DNA from: Lingula anatina
Lineage: Eukaryota; Brachiopoda; Lingulata; Lingulida; Lingulidae
NCBI RefSeq assembly: GCF_001039355.2
Contig: NW_019775835.1
Span: forward strand, 399,228 to 463,227
DNA: 64,000 nt
Direction: 5' to 3'
Of the stretch, positions 49,338 to 60,700 are shown in pieces. Below the pieces are notes generated by a model. That model saw only the letters and a program-made list of their open reading frames with translations. It had not been told where the DNA came from and ran no database searches. The position numbers and the translations under genes were made by a program. Positions within the stretch are counted from its first letter, which is position 1. Every line of letters starts with the position of its first letter.

Positions 49338-50240
49338 AGAGCTGATAAACCAGCAATTGGCCTTGAAAGTTGACTTATCTTAACTATTTTACTACTGTCA
49401 ACTATGGGGAGTAATAACACAAAGACAAGGGCAACGTCAACAGCCATGTCCTTTTAGTTCCACTAAGCCACAAATGGACAGGGAGATAAAGCAAAAAGAA
49501 CTCCCTGCAAATTAGCAAGTAGCTGTCTGGCTGAAATACATGTACCAGTAAGCCATAACATCTACAGTACAACATCAAGAAAATGTTATGTAGAGTAACA
49601 AACACAACTGGCTGAAATGTCTAACACAATAAAGACTGTGAACAGAAGCCCTAGGAGATATAAGACTGGAACTTCAAGAAAAATGCGATAGCTTCTTTGG
49701 AGATCCATAAAGTACATGAACAACTTTCAAATAAAGAGAAGCATTTTAGGGCTTTGAAAAAGACTCACAACACGCTCAAGAGGAAGCAATTATAGCAATT
49801 CTCATGAACATCAGAAAACTGAAGACTTATAAGAGGGTGGATATAAACCTGCAATTGGCCTTATAAGTTGACTTTTCTTAACTTTTTTAACTCCGACAAC
49901 TGTGGAGAATAAAGACACAAAGCGAAGGGCGACATCAGCAGTCACTTCCTCACTGTCCCTTCAAGACACAAGTGGACAGGGAGATGAAGCAAAAAGAACT
50001 CATTGCAAAGTAGCAAACAGAAGTCTAGATGAAATCAGCCATAACATCCACAGCATCATGTACAGCAACAAATACATTGTACAACTGGCTGAAATGTCTG
50101 ATACAATTAAGACTGCAGTAGCGGAAGCCGTAGGAGATAAAAGAATGGAATGAGATGGGCTTCTTTGGAGATCTATGATGTACAAGAACAACTTACACCT
50201 GTACAGATAAAAAGATTAGGTATAGGGCTTTGAAAACCCA
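49338..50240. repeat. Diverged direct duplication of a ~400-bp segment
   Basis: 49338-49765 and 49846-50240 repeat in the same order: GCAATTGGCCTT, AGTTGACTT, ACACAAAG, GGACAGGGAGAT, AAGCAAAAAGAACTC, AGCCATAACATC, AACTGGCTGAAATGTCT, AAGACTG, GGCTTCTTTGGAGATC and AGGGCTTTGAAAA. The second copy keeps an 83-codon open frame from 49902 with a Lys/Arg-rich start and a polar, coiled-coil-like end. This may be a relic of a transposon's small accessory protein, but no family is recognised. Confidence 0.65.
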
Positions 50241-50324
50241 TTATAGAAGCCCAATGAAGATCAAACAGAAACAAACAATATCCGTGCAAGATTCACAGAA
50301 GATTTTAATTTTAATTTTGTAATT

Positions 50325-50475
50325 TTATGGAAACTATGTAGTTCAAAGTTCAAAAAGGTTCCATGGTGTAGTTATGGAATTTGATAAAAATTATGTAGAT
50401 GAAGGTTCAATGAGGTTTTAAATATGAGTTATGGAATTTGATGAAAAAAATGTATATAGTTCAAAATTCAAAAAG
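50325..50475. repeat. Degenerate minisatellite, right part
   Basis: It resumes the unit seen at 48990-49205 (AAGTTCAAAAAGGTTCC, GTAGTTATGGAATTTGATAA, AATTATGTAG). Confidence 0.65.
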
Positions 50476-50763
50476 CTTCTTGATTAAAGGTAAAGAATAA
50501 AACATTTTTTTAAACTTATTCACCATCAGTCTCTTAATCTAAATTTTTAAAAGGTATAAAGTAATTTGATTACCACCTTTGAATTTCTTGATATATTCAC
50601 TAGGTAGATAGTTACTGGAATATAGTCTGAGATTGATAAAATTAATGGTACTATTGGAACACCCCGAAGCCATGTTAAATAAAAAGCGATATGTTATTTC
50701 ATGTATTAGTTAAGCTGAAAGGAATAGGAAAATAGGGATGTTCAAATAATGGCTGCAAAAATT

Positions 50764-51107
50764 AAAAGGATAATAACTCTTCGTTTCAGCAAAAAAATGA
50801 ATTTTCCTGGAGTAAACAACAATTTTCCCATACTTACCAATGGTTAATGAATCCATTTTTACATTCAAAGTTAGTCCCTGGTTTTTTTCTAAAAAGTTTG
50901 GTTTTTTGTTAAAATCTCTTAAGAGATTTTAACAGAGTATAGCCATCAGTGGAGGTCACGTGGTCTAAAGACGAGCTCAGATATCAGAATAATAGCTATA
51001 ACTGCCGTTTTTGTGGTAAAACAGAATATATTATATTTCTATGAGTTATGCACAATGGTTTTATTGTGAAATATAGATCTCATACGAAGAGTTATTATCC
51101 CTTTAAA
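50764..51107. mobile_element. MITE, inverted second copy of the 8.0-kb element
   Basis: The ends AAAGGATAATAACTCTTCGT and CGAAGAGTTATTATCCCTTT are inverted repeats matching those at 8034-8398. Interior blocks correspond on the opposite strand (TTTTCCCATACTTACCAATG, CATTCAAAGTTAGTCCCTG, GCCATCAGTGGAGGTCA). The A-rich centre of the first copy is replaced by TTAAAATCTCTTAAGAGATT. Confidence 0.8.
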
Positions 51108-51439
51108 TTATTTTTGAGAATTTTGAATTTAAAAGATAATAATTAAGATCCTGATATTACACAGTGTATTTTAAGAAAGGATCTGTTGAGAAAAGAATTA
51201 TATTGTATTTAATGGAAGGTAATATGTTTATTTTGACCCTTGGCAAAATCGTTTAGAATAGAAACAAAACAATATTGTAGGTATGCCAAGAGAAAAGATG
51301 AGCAAAATATTTTTTTAATTAGAATTAAATTTGGTAAGAAAATGAGAGTTGAAACAAATATAAACTTATGTTTTCAACTTAAAATAAAGAGAGAAACTAG
51401 TTGAAATTCTCCAGCTTGTGTATAGGCACAAAAAATTAG

Positions 51440-52180
51440 CATATTGATTAATTAAAGCTTAAAACAGATAAGAAAATATGCTAGTTTACAAATTATAAAG
51501 TGCTGAAATTAGTTGTAACCACAAAATGCATTGAAATTTGAAATATTTAGACCAAACAGTGTATTGTCATCAAAGATAAGAGAATATTTATTATATCTAC
51601 AATGAGATTGAGTACATGTGTCAAAAACAGAAAGTGAAATAAAAAACGTGCGGATTTATGGATTATAAGTTATAGGAATAAGTTATCACCACAAATGCAT
51701 TAAAATTAGAAATGTATAGACCAAACAAGGTATAATGTCAAAGATTAAAGACAATTAATTATATAACACCAAAAATCAGTTCAAGTATTTTCATTTATGC
51801 GTAAATGAGAAAATGTGTTAGTTTATGAATTTTGACTGATTAAAGTCAGTCATTAACACAATATACTGAAATTATGAATTTTTGACTGACAAAAGTCAAT
51901 ACTGAAATTATAACAAACAAGTAATTGCTTTCAGAATAAGAAAATATTTATTATATCTATATTGTGTTATTGTATAAGAGAATATTTATAATATCTTTAT
52001 TGTGTTATTGTATAAGAGAATATTTATTTTATCTGAAATCAGTTTGAGTATTGATAACAAAGAGTAAAAAAGAAAACATGCCAGTTTATAAAGATATTGA
52101 AATTAGTTGTTATCACAAAGTATATTACAATAATAAATATTCATGTCAAACAAGGTATTGTTACCAAATGTAAGAGGATT
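51440..52180. repeat. AT-rich degenerate tandem array
   Basis: Roughly 180-220 bp units share TAGTTTATRAATTATAA, GAAATTAGTTGTWACCACAAA, GACCAAACAAGGTATWRTG and AAGAGAATATTTATTATATC blocks in the same order, heavily mutated. Shorter duplications (TATTGTGTTATTGTATAAGA twice) are embedded near 51955-52020. Confidence 0.65.
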
Positions 52181-52475
52181 TTATAAAATATATGAATTGT
52201 TATGGCAATGATCCAAGAATAACTACATGTAGTACACTTAAAATCCTCCACAATTATTTTCTTAATGGAAGTGTTCAACATGTACCAACAAACTTGAAAC
52301 AGTGTGATACGACGGCTTCCATACAGCCTTTTTTTTGTGATATAATTCAATATTTTAACCAAAATTGGTGAAATGCTTTAAGTCAAGTTATTATTCTTTT
52401 TATTTAAGTTCTTTATGCAAGTGTTGATCCTCGTAAATATGGTCACATGGCATTATCGTTTTCTAGAAGGCTACG

Positions 52476-52596
52476 ATAAGGCCGCGTTCACAGCCACGGC
52501 GCGTGATGGAAGCTGGAATCCATTGTCGGGTGCGCGCCTTATTTGATCCGCGGACTAGTTCATCCGCGGATCAACTGGCTGTGAACGCGGCCTTAT
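52476..52596. mobile_element. 121-bp MITE with perfect 21-bp terminal inverted repeats
   Basis: ATAAGGCCGCGTTCACAGCC... at 52476-52496 is perfectly complementary to 52576-52596. A second, inner palindrome GATCCGCGGA / TCCGCGGATC lies near 52546-52573. It is G+C-rich against an AT-rich background. No coding sequence. Confidence 0.85.
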
Positions 52597-53367
52597 ACTT
52601 CTCCCACGTGGCTGGAGAAAAAGCTTGCGTTATGCATTGATTTTAAGGTGTGGTTCATAGCGGAGGACTGATATTATAGGTGAAAAATGTGCAGATTTAA
52701 TGGTTGTATTACTGAAAATATTAATGCTGGGAGTTGACCATGAAGACTAAGATTTAATTGTATAGAATTAATTAAGTTATTATTATATATGCTGGCGATG
52801 CGTTTCGTTAATGTTGTATATGGCAGAAGTCGTCAGTACGTGAAGGATTGGTATAGAACGTTACGCAGGCTATAAACACCGCAGTGATAAGATGTACATG
52901 TACTTATTGTGGCATTACTGGCGCCTTGCAGGGATGCTAGATCTTCAAATGTATTGGTGCATGAATTAAGAGTAATAAAATTTTGTTAATAATATATGGC
53001 GTACACTATTTATTTCTTTAGTCTGTAATCAGTTCAATCTTTGAGCTTTGATTCATTCTATACATGGACAAAATTACGAAGTCAAATTTGTCCATGTAAG
53101 TCCGCTGGGCCTCTCGGTAAATGCAATCAGTTTAACAGATTAACACGCCACTCTTGTTTTCAACGTTACACCAAACATTTAAAAACCGGTTAAATTGGCG
53201 ATAAACGGAGACGCAGCTTAAAAGCAGAAGCACGTGGAGTGGTGAACAATTCAACGAAAAGGAATTTTTTGCTCTAAATGTGCTTAATTTTGTTGCACTT
53301 TTATATAGTTATTTAATTTACATATAAGAAACGCGGAAAAGCTATTTTGACCCATGAGAGGCATTTT

Positions 53368-53515
53368 CTAACAGTCTTCCAAATTATCTTTGTTGAACCA
53401 TCCTCTACTTTTGACCAATTTCCGACAGAAAAAAATTAGATGACAGTCAATGTAAACTTGGAAAATTTTGATCGTCTTCCAAGAGACCCAGACGACGGCT
53501 TCCGTCCGCCCCTGC
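53368..53515. mobile_element. hAT-like MITE relative, reverse orientation
   Basis: The complement reads GGGGCGGACGGAAGCCGTCG, then TGGAAGAC, TTTCTGTCGGAAATTGGTCA and GTAGAGGATGGTTCAACAAA, matching the element at 43600-43765 in order. The other terminus is degraded (ACAGTCTTCC rather than CAGGGGCGG). Confidence 0.6.
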
Positions 53516-53545
53516 GCCGGTGAGTCACTGTAACAATGCATATCA

Positions 53546-53990
53546 ATTTTACGCACGCTTGTTATTACGTCGCTCATTCTTCTTTGTTACGTTAAAATGA
53601 TACATACGTTACCGATACATACGTTACCATGAAGCGTGTAAATATTTATTTATTCTATTTTCTTTGGTTGCCTTTCGTTTTGTGGACCGACACTTATGTC
53701 TCGGTATGTATCGGTAACGTATGTAGATCTTCAAAGATGCATCAATATATATACTTCTATGGTAACGTATGTCTCGGTAACGTATGTATCATTTTAACGT
53801 AACAAAGAAGAATGAGCGCCGTAAAAACATGCGTGCGCACATATACAACGTCGCACGTACTCACAAAGTCGTGACAACAGAGAGCAATCAATGAAAATAG
53901 AAAACAACACCTTCATATTTTTGGTCACGTATGTATCGGTAACGTATGTATCATATGAACACTTTTCACAGAATTGAAGGCAAGAAATCA
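53546..53990. mobile_element. Foldback element with repeated GTAACGTATGT motifs, copy 1
   Basis: The left arm (53549-53632: ACGCACGCTTGTTATTACG, TTCTTCTTTGTTACGTTAA, ATGATACATACGTTACCGA) is mirrored by the right arm (53760-53850: GGTAACGTATGTATCATTT, TAACGTAACAAAGAAGAATG, GCGTGCGCAC). The motif GGTAACGTATGT or its complement occurs many times in both arms. Non-coding. Confidence 0.8.
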
Positions 53991-54189
53991 TTTTTGTCCC
54001 GTTTTCTTTTATTGTAATGTAACATTAAGACACCTCAAATGATATTATCCTGCATACACCTTCCAAAAAGTATTCTGCCACATGTCTGCGGGCCCTAATT
54101 TGACCATCAAAGGCATACAAGAAATACCTTGATTCTTCAGCAAAACCAACGTGTTCCTAGTGATGGTTGACCGCGTTCTGGTAGTGCTG

Positions 54190-54658
54190 GGGTCACTGGA
54201 TCTAATATTACCAACTGATACCTCATTCCATATGCAAAAAAGGACTTCGGGGTTGACACAGGCTTCATCATGAAAGCACACTTGCACACAGTTCTCGTCT
54301 CGTGCGTGATTTGTTGCCGAAACCCAATGTTCTGAGGATGGAGAAACCATCTTTGAGTCCTGATTATAAACCCACTGAGCATCCGTGGCATGAATTGAAG
54401 TGTGCAATCCAGAGGAGAACCAAACTCCAAGTAGTCCGGACCAATTCCGCCAAGCTTTTTAGGAAACATGGGACAATATCCCACAAAACAGAATTGTTAC
54501 CCATGTTGAAGGCAGCGGCGCCGTCTACAGGAGGTAATTACAGTACACAGTAAGCACACACGCTAATAGACAGGTAATCTTTAACGAGCACACCCTAATG
54601 CTTAATGTGTGTAAATTTGGTAACATTTGGGGGTGTCTTTTCAATTTAATGGGCATCT
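54190..54658 (+). pseudogene. Tc1/mariner transposase relic, copy 1
   Basis: On the plus strand, SPDYKPTEHPWHELK (near 54353-54400) matches the C-terminal DDE-domain signature SPDLNPIEHLWDELK of Tc1/mariner transposases, including the last acidic residue. It is followed by a matching tail to near 54545. The N-terminal helix-turn-helix and the first two acidic residues are not seen in frame. A degenerate transposase-like frame also appears on the minus strand (54045-54407), perhaps from a second, inverted insertion. The same 470 bp is present again at 54783-55252. Confidence 0.6.
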
Positions 54659-54775
54659 NCCCCCCGGGGGGGGGGGGGGTTTTCCCCCCCCCCGGGGGGG
54701 AAAAATCCCAAATTTGGGGGGGGGGGCGCCCCCCCCCCCCCCCCCCCCCCCGCCCCTCCGGAGGCTACGGCCCTG
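54659..54775. other. Assembly seam: N plus poly-C/poly-G low-quality sequence
   Basis: A single N (54659) is followed by about 110 bp made of long C runs, G runs and a few A/T runs that look like compressed or uncalled bases, ending in GGCTACGGCCCTGGCTTG. The frames it creates (proline- and glycine-rich) are artefacts. Sequence left of the N is repeated to the right of it. Confidence 0.85.
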
Positions 54776-54782
54776 GCTTGGG

Positions 54783-55252
54783 TCACTGGACCTAATATTA
54801 CCAACTTATACCTCATTCCATCTGCAAAAAAGGACTTCGGGGTTGACACAGGCTTCATCATGAAAGCACACTTGCACACAGTTCTCGTCTCGTGCGTGAT
54901 TTGTTGCCGAAACCCAATGTTCTGAGGTTGGAGAAACCATCTTTGAGTCCTGATAATAAACCCACTGAGCATCCGTGGCATGAATTGAAGTGTGCAATCT
55001 AGAGGAGAACCAAACTCCAAGTAGTCCGGACCAATACCGCCAAGCTTTTTAGGAAACATGGGACAATATCCCACAAAACAGAATTGTTACCCTTGTTGAA
55101 GGCAGCGGCGCCGTCTACAGGAGGTAATTACAGTACAGTACACAGTAAGCACACACGCTAATAGACAGGTGACCTTTAACGAGCACACCCTAATGCTTAA
55201 TGTGTGTAAATTTGGTAACATTTGGGGGTGTCTTTTCAATTTAATGGGCATC
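54783..55252 (+). pseudogene. Tc1/mariner transposase relic, copy 2 (probably the same locus assembled twice)
   Basis: Nearly identical to 54190-54658 across its length, with a few substitutions and a short GTACA duplication. The signature reads SPDNKPTEHPWHELK and a stop (TAG) directly follows the next codons, where copy 1 has CAG. The two copies flank the seam, so they may be two haplotypes. Confidence 0.6.
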
Positions 55253-55271
55253 TCTTTACCTCTGTGGAAAT

Positions 55272-56130
55272 GACAGTGGAACATCGGATTAGAGGGGGTA
55301 CATGTAATAAATATGAATAAATAGTATTAAATATGGAAATCTTCACTGCTATTTTGTAAATTTTCTATACCACTAATCATGTTAGTTATGGTATCTGGAA
55401 TGAAAATCACCATTCATTTCAATTAACTCCTGTGATGTGATCATTTATAAATAAAATCACATGAAACTGGGGTTGGGACAACCATTTTGACCAATGTTGT
55501 ATATTCAGCACCCACAAACCGGTATTGTTTTCTGATTTCATTGTTTGTTCTCTGTTGTCGCGGCTCTGTGGTTGCGTGCGACGTTGTTTATGTGCGCACG
55601 CTTGTTATTACGTCGCTCATTTTTCTTTGTTACGTTAAAATGATAGGCCCCTACATACGTTACCGATACATACGTTACCATGAAGCGTGTAATTATTTAT
55701 GACAGTGGAACATCGGATTAGAGGGGGTACATGTAATAAATATGAATAAATAGTATTGAATATGGAAATCTTCACCGCTATTTTGTAAATTTTCTATACC
55801 ACTAATCATGTTAGTTAAGGTATCTGGAATGAAAATCACCATTCATTTCAATTAACTCCTGTGATGTGATCATTTATAAATAAAAACACATGAAACTGGG
55901 GTTGGGACAACCATTTTGACCAATGTTGTATATTCAGCACCCACAAACCGGTATTGTTTTCTGATTTCATTGTTTGTTCTCTGTTGTCGCGGCTCTGTGG
56001 TTGCGTGCGACGTTGTTTATGTGCGTACGCTTGTTATTACGTCGCTCATTCTTCTTTGTTACGTTAAAATGATACATACGTTACCGATACATACGTTACC
56101 ATGAAGCGTGTAAATATTTATTTATTCTAT
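55272..56130. repeat. Two tandem copies of a 429-bp unit
   Basis: The segment starting GACAGTGGAACATCGGATTA at 55272 begins again at 55701, and the units are nearly identical to their ends (TACGTTACCATGAAGCGTGT). Each contains ATATTCAGCACCCACAAACC, and the left arm of the foldback element (CGCTTGTTATTACGTCGCTC). A third partial copy starts at 56961. Confidence 0.85.
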
Positions 56131-56440
56131 TTTCTTTGGTTGCCTTTCGTTTTGTGGGCCAACACTTATGTCTCGGTATGTATCGGTAACGTATGTAGAT
56201 CTTTAAAGATGCATCAGTATATATACTTCTATGGTAACGTATGTCTCGGTAACGTATGTATCATTTTAACGTAACAAAGAAGAATGAGCCCCGTAAAAAC
56301 ATGCGTGCGCACATATACAACGTCGCACGTACTCACAAAGTCGTGACAACAGAGAACAATCAATGAATATAGAAAACAACACCTTCATATTTTTGGTCAC
56401 GTATGTATCGGTAACGTATGTATCATATGAACACTTTTCA
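56028..56440. mobile_element. Foldback element with GTAACGTATGT motifs, copy 2
   Basis: Nearly identical to 53546-53990 over its whole length (same arms, same loop with TTCTTTGGTTGCCTTTCGTT and ATATATACTTCTATGGTAAC). It begins inside the second 429-bp unit, so the left arm is shared with it. Confidence 0.8.
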
Positions 56441-56499
56441 CAGATAGTTGAAGGCAAGAAATCTTATCTGTCTCGTTTTCTTTTATTTTAATGAAACAT

Positions 56500-57110
56500 T
56501 AAGACATAAGTGTTGGCCCACAAAACGAAAGGCAACCAATGAAAATAGAATAAATAAATATTTACACGCTTCATGGTAACGTATGTATCGTTGAGGATTC
56601 ATGTTAATTCACCGTATAGATCTTAAGGAAAATAGAAGTATATATATTGATGCACCTTTGAAGATCTACATTAAAGTTGTAAAATACAATCTGAGCTTTC
56701 GGCCCCTGGGCCTTCTTTGGGGAATATCATACGGTAACGTAATGTATCATATAAACAATTTTTACAGATAGTTAAAGGCAAGAAATCTTATCTGTCTCGT
56801 TTTCTTTTATTTTAATGAAACATTAAGACATAAGTGTTGGCCCACAAAACGAAAGGCAACCAATGAAAATAGAATGAATAAATAAATAAATATTTTCTCG
56901 CTTCATGGTAACGTATGTTAATTCACCGTATAGATCTAAAGGACATATATATATATATATATTCAGCACCCACAAACCGGTATTGTTTTCTGATTTCATT
57001 GTTTGTTTTCTGTTGTCGCGACTCTGTGGTTGCGTGCGACGTTGTATGTGCGCACGCTTGTTATAACGTCGCTTATTCTTCTTTGTTACGTTAAAATGAT
57101 ACATACGTTT
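56500..57110. repeat. Rearranged, inverted pieces of the foldback element
   Basis: AAGACATAAGTGTTGGCCCAC to TTTACACGCTTCATGGTAACG (56501-56583) is the reverse complement of the loop of copy 2, and it is repeated at 56825-56915. A third piece of the 429-bp unit (ATATTCAGCACCCACAAACC onward) runs from 56961 to 57105. Between them is GAGCTTTCGGCCCCTGGGCC, not seen elsewhere in the window. Confidence 0.75.
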
Positions 57111-57595
57111 ACCGATAAATAAATTGGCTTTCCTTGATACCGATTAACAAAGGCCTATCTTGTCAATCTTGAAAGGTGTAAAAAAGTTCACGGGCAGCTT
57201 AACAGAATACCAGAGTAACTGGCTTATCTGTCCGCCTTACCTTGGACTAATAAAACAATAAATTTGTCAAAGCTTTACCTGTTATCGCTTTGATAACAAG
57301 GTTAATGATTTTATGCAACATACGGTACGTTTCTGATTATTATAAACAGACCCCCCCCCAAAAAAAAAAAAAAACTTGTAATCGCAACGTTATTATCTTG
57401 TTGACCACAAGGTGTCACGGCAATCAATACAAGCCACTCCAAAGGTATTATAGAAAAATATTTTAGGAAAGGTTATTATATCTAATACAACAGAAAGCCA
57501 TGTATATACTATTAAGGTAAGTTTTTAATTTAATTTTTTCAATAAAGTTTGATTTCAGATATTTAATGGGATCATGTTTTACTACCAAGTATAAT

Positions 57596-57607
57596 GCGCA
57601 TGCGCCA
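57596..57607 (+). promoter_or_regulatory. NRF1-type site
   Basis: TGCGCATGCGCC matches the NRF1 consensus (YGCGCAYGCGCR) except for the last base. It is about 18 bp from a YY1-like site and 110 bp from the start of the WD40 gene, the expected distance for a TATA-less promoter. Confidence 0.5.
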
Positions 57608-57621
57608 GCGTTGCCATAAAC

Positions 57622-57632
57622 AAGATGGCGGT
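57622..57632 (+). promoter_or_regulatory. YY1-like site with upstream ATG
   Basis: AAGATGGCGGT fits the YY1 motif that often overlaps transcription starts. The ATG inside it opens an 18-codon frame that stops before the WD40 gene's start, so it would be a short upstream frame if it lies in the transcript. Confidence 0.4.
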
Positions 57633-57714
57633 AGCAGGTGTGATCAATGGATCTTCGGCCTTAGTTATTTTTTTATTATAGTTTGTTTGGTTTTCTCACT
57701 AGGAATCCCAAAAG

Positions 57715-60700
57715 ATGGCTATGGAAAAACTGTATTCGGTGCGGGAAACGCACACAAGGACTATAACTGCCCTAGGTTACAATCCAGTTCGGAGAGAATT
57801 ACTTATGGGATGCGAAGGTGGGTACAAATATAATATAAGAAATTTAAATTAGAAAGTAAGGAAATACTAAGATAAAGAAGAAACTAACATACTGAACTGA
57901 AGTTTGTTCANTGTCATTTTAAAAGATTTGTCTTCTTGAAAGATTCATCCCTCTTGTGCATGGGATACTTTCTTCACCTTTCAGATTGGTCAGCCTATAT
58001 ATTGTTTCTCCCTGAACACAAAGAACAAACAGCTTGTTTGTGGTGTAAACAGAGGCATTAGAGTCTACAGCCTTGATGAAGGTAAGTAGTGTTATCACTT
58101 CACTTGCTTTATTATCATTTTCTTTTATTATCACTACAAACTATATCAGAAAACTTTCTTCATTAGCACTGTACAATTTATGGGCATAGTTTCTGAATTA
58201 TCACGACATAAGATATGCTAACATTATATGCTAACACAATATATAGTAAAATTTTCTTTACAATCACCATACAACATGTATAAATACCATACTATGCATA
58301 ATATTTGTCCATATAATTACTATAAAATGTATAGCACCTTTTTCTTTAAAATTTCTTCCAGTCTGTTTTCTGATAATTATAATTTTTGTTTAGAAGCAAC
58401 CACCTTGGAGTATACTGGGAATATGAATAGATGGCAGTGATGGAATATTATAATTTAAGGAAATGGATTAAAGACAATTTGCTATAAAGGGATGAATAAT
58501 AATGATAGAAAAATAATAACTGCCCTTTTTTATGTAATGTTACATTAACATCTGCATTGCATGGTAGAGCCATTTATCCTGAAATATTACACAAAATTGT
58601 TCAACATACAGTAGTGTTGTTGTGCAGGGCATACATGTAGTTGTTGATTACTGGCACTGATCATTGTAGAGCAAGAATGTGGTCATGTGGTCAACCCGCG
58701 TGTAGCATACATTACACCAAGTAGAGACTCCAAGGAGAGCGGACGTGGAAAAGACGGAGGTAGTAAGTCAGAAGCTTCACGCAATCAGGTTTATCATGAG
58801 GACATTGTACGCAGTTTGGTCTGCCATGAGTCCAGGATCTACTCAGGAGGGTTAGTTCTATTTTTTTTTTTTTTAAAGATATTACAAATTGTTTGTCTGA
58901 GCAGTGCAGCTGTAAGGCCAAGATAGCACAGGAACATGTAGTTGGAACTCTTTTCTGGTCAGATATGCCTTTTGGGATAAGACTTTGCAAGGTAGTAGTT
59001 TTCAATTACTAGTGATTGATTTATTTGTCATAAGGCATATGTAATACTAGTCGTACAATACATTTATTGAATTTACAACTACAAGATGACTGAGAACATT
59101 ACTTTATATTTTACATTCTTTTCTCCAGATATGACCAAAAGTTGATAGCATATGAAGGCTCTGTGTCTTCCTACACAGGAGAACATGTCCTGAAGCCTGT
59201 ATTTGTGTAAGTTGCTCAGAGTCCAGGTACATGTTACATTTATACTGTATGAAAATTAATCCACTCTGAGTTTCACAGGTCACTGCAAACTTACCTTTAT
59301 TATCAGCATGCTTCTACTGTTTCCAGTAACCCTGAGTTGCAGATTAATTGGAAATTTCCCTCTTTTGTTAGCATGGCTTTGATATTTCCAATTGCTACTG
59401 CACATGTACTAGTACTAGTCTATGATACATATATTCTGATAGTGATGGTATTCACTTATCTCTGTAACTCGGGGTGTAAGTATAACCTTGTCCATTTTTT
59501 ATATCTTGGACAAAGTGCCAAAATTAACATTGAAAAATCTGTTTAAAAGTTACTTTTAGGTTTTTGTACATGTAAATGTTTTGAAATGCACTGTATTTGT
59601 TTCATACTTTATTCTTGCAGGCGAAACAGAGCTCATGATGCTGGAATCTCATGTTTGATATTGGCTAAAGATAATGAGAATAACACATGGTAAGGAGGTG
59701 ATTGTGTCTCTCTTGATGAGTGAGAAAAAGAATAAATCTTAATTTTCTACTGTTACAGTACAGAAAATGAAGAATTCCATTTTGATATTTTCAAATATGA
59801 AAAACTCATGACACAAGATACTTATAAATTAATAGCTGCACTAAGAGCATAATGGTTATTTATATATATATATATTTTTTTTTCAAAAATGATCTATCAA
59901 ATTTTAATTTACCTGAACTTATTTTGAAATATTTATTTATTTGTTTTTTTTTCTTTATTTTTTGTTTTTCAAAATGAAGACAATTTTTCTTCATAAATTT
60001 TACAGGATTATGACAGGATCCTTTGACAAGACGGTCAAAATTTGGTCAACAGAGGGCGACCTTGTGCACATCCTGCCTAACTTCCTGGCCACCATCTCAG
60101 GCATCTGCTATGTCCCATGGAGTAAGACAGTTTGGGTGGCAGGCGGCACTTCATACGCTAGTCTCTATGATCCCAAGTCTGGGGATAAGGCAAGTTTTTC
60201 TTTAACTTCCTCCTTCTGCCTCAGAGGTGAGCATACAATAAGGTTAGCTGCTTTTATCTATCCTTTCTTCCTCCCTTCCTTGGAAAAATAAAAATAAAAA
60301 TTAGTTGATATAATATACATGTATTATTAACTGTGTCAAAATTTCTGCATTTAATTCCAGGTGTCAGACTTCATTGGAACATTCCAAAATCAAGAAGAAG
60401 AAAAATATACCCTCCAAGTCATGAGATATTTTCCAGAAACAAAGCAGGTTGTAGGTAAGCACAATAATATCTAATAATTTTGTCATCAAGATGTATGAAT
60501 TGATTTGAAATTCATTAATAATGTTTTGTTAGAAAAGTTATATATGTGCAGCAGATGTTGTCAGAGTTTTTGGAAAGTGTAACAGAAACAGTACACAAGT
60601 ATATATACTATTATGTAAACAATGTAGCCTGAGTCACTGGAAAGTCACCTCTCTTCTTTATGTATCAGTGTGCCTCTATTGTTCCTAAAGTATTGAAATC

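Larger units (their letters stand above)
48751..57590. other. Repeat-rich intergenic region
   Basis: Beyond the pseudokinase 3' untranslated region (ATTAAA poly-A candidate near 48799) this 8.8-kb stretch is mostly repeats: minisatellites, a duplicated element, one MITE, an AT-rich degenerate array, inverted-repeat elements, Tc1/mariner relics, a bad assembly seam and long foldback structures. No intact host gene was recognised on either strand. Confidence 0.75.

Noticed and set aside
54598-54863. Proline/glycine-rich open frames on both strands
   Set aside because: They are translations of the poly-C/poly-G junk next to the N and are artefacts.
53794-56457. Repeated short frames rich in Cys and Ser (for example 53794-53991 and 56266-56457)
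   Set aside because: They are identical because the foldback element is duplicated; no start context, no domain, and non-coding in the other copies.
57625-57681. ATG at the YY1-like site as the WD40 start
   Set aside because: The frame stops (TAG) before the conserved sequence and only an implausibly short intron could join them, so 57715 was chosen.
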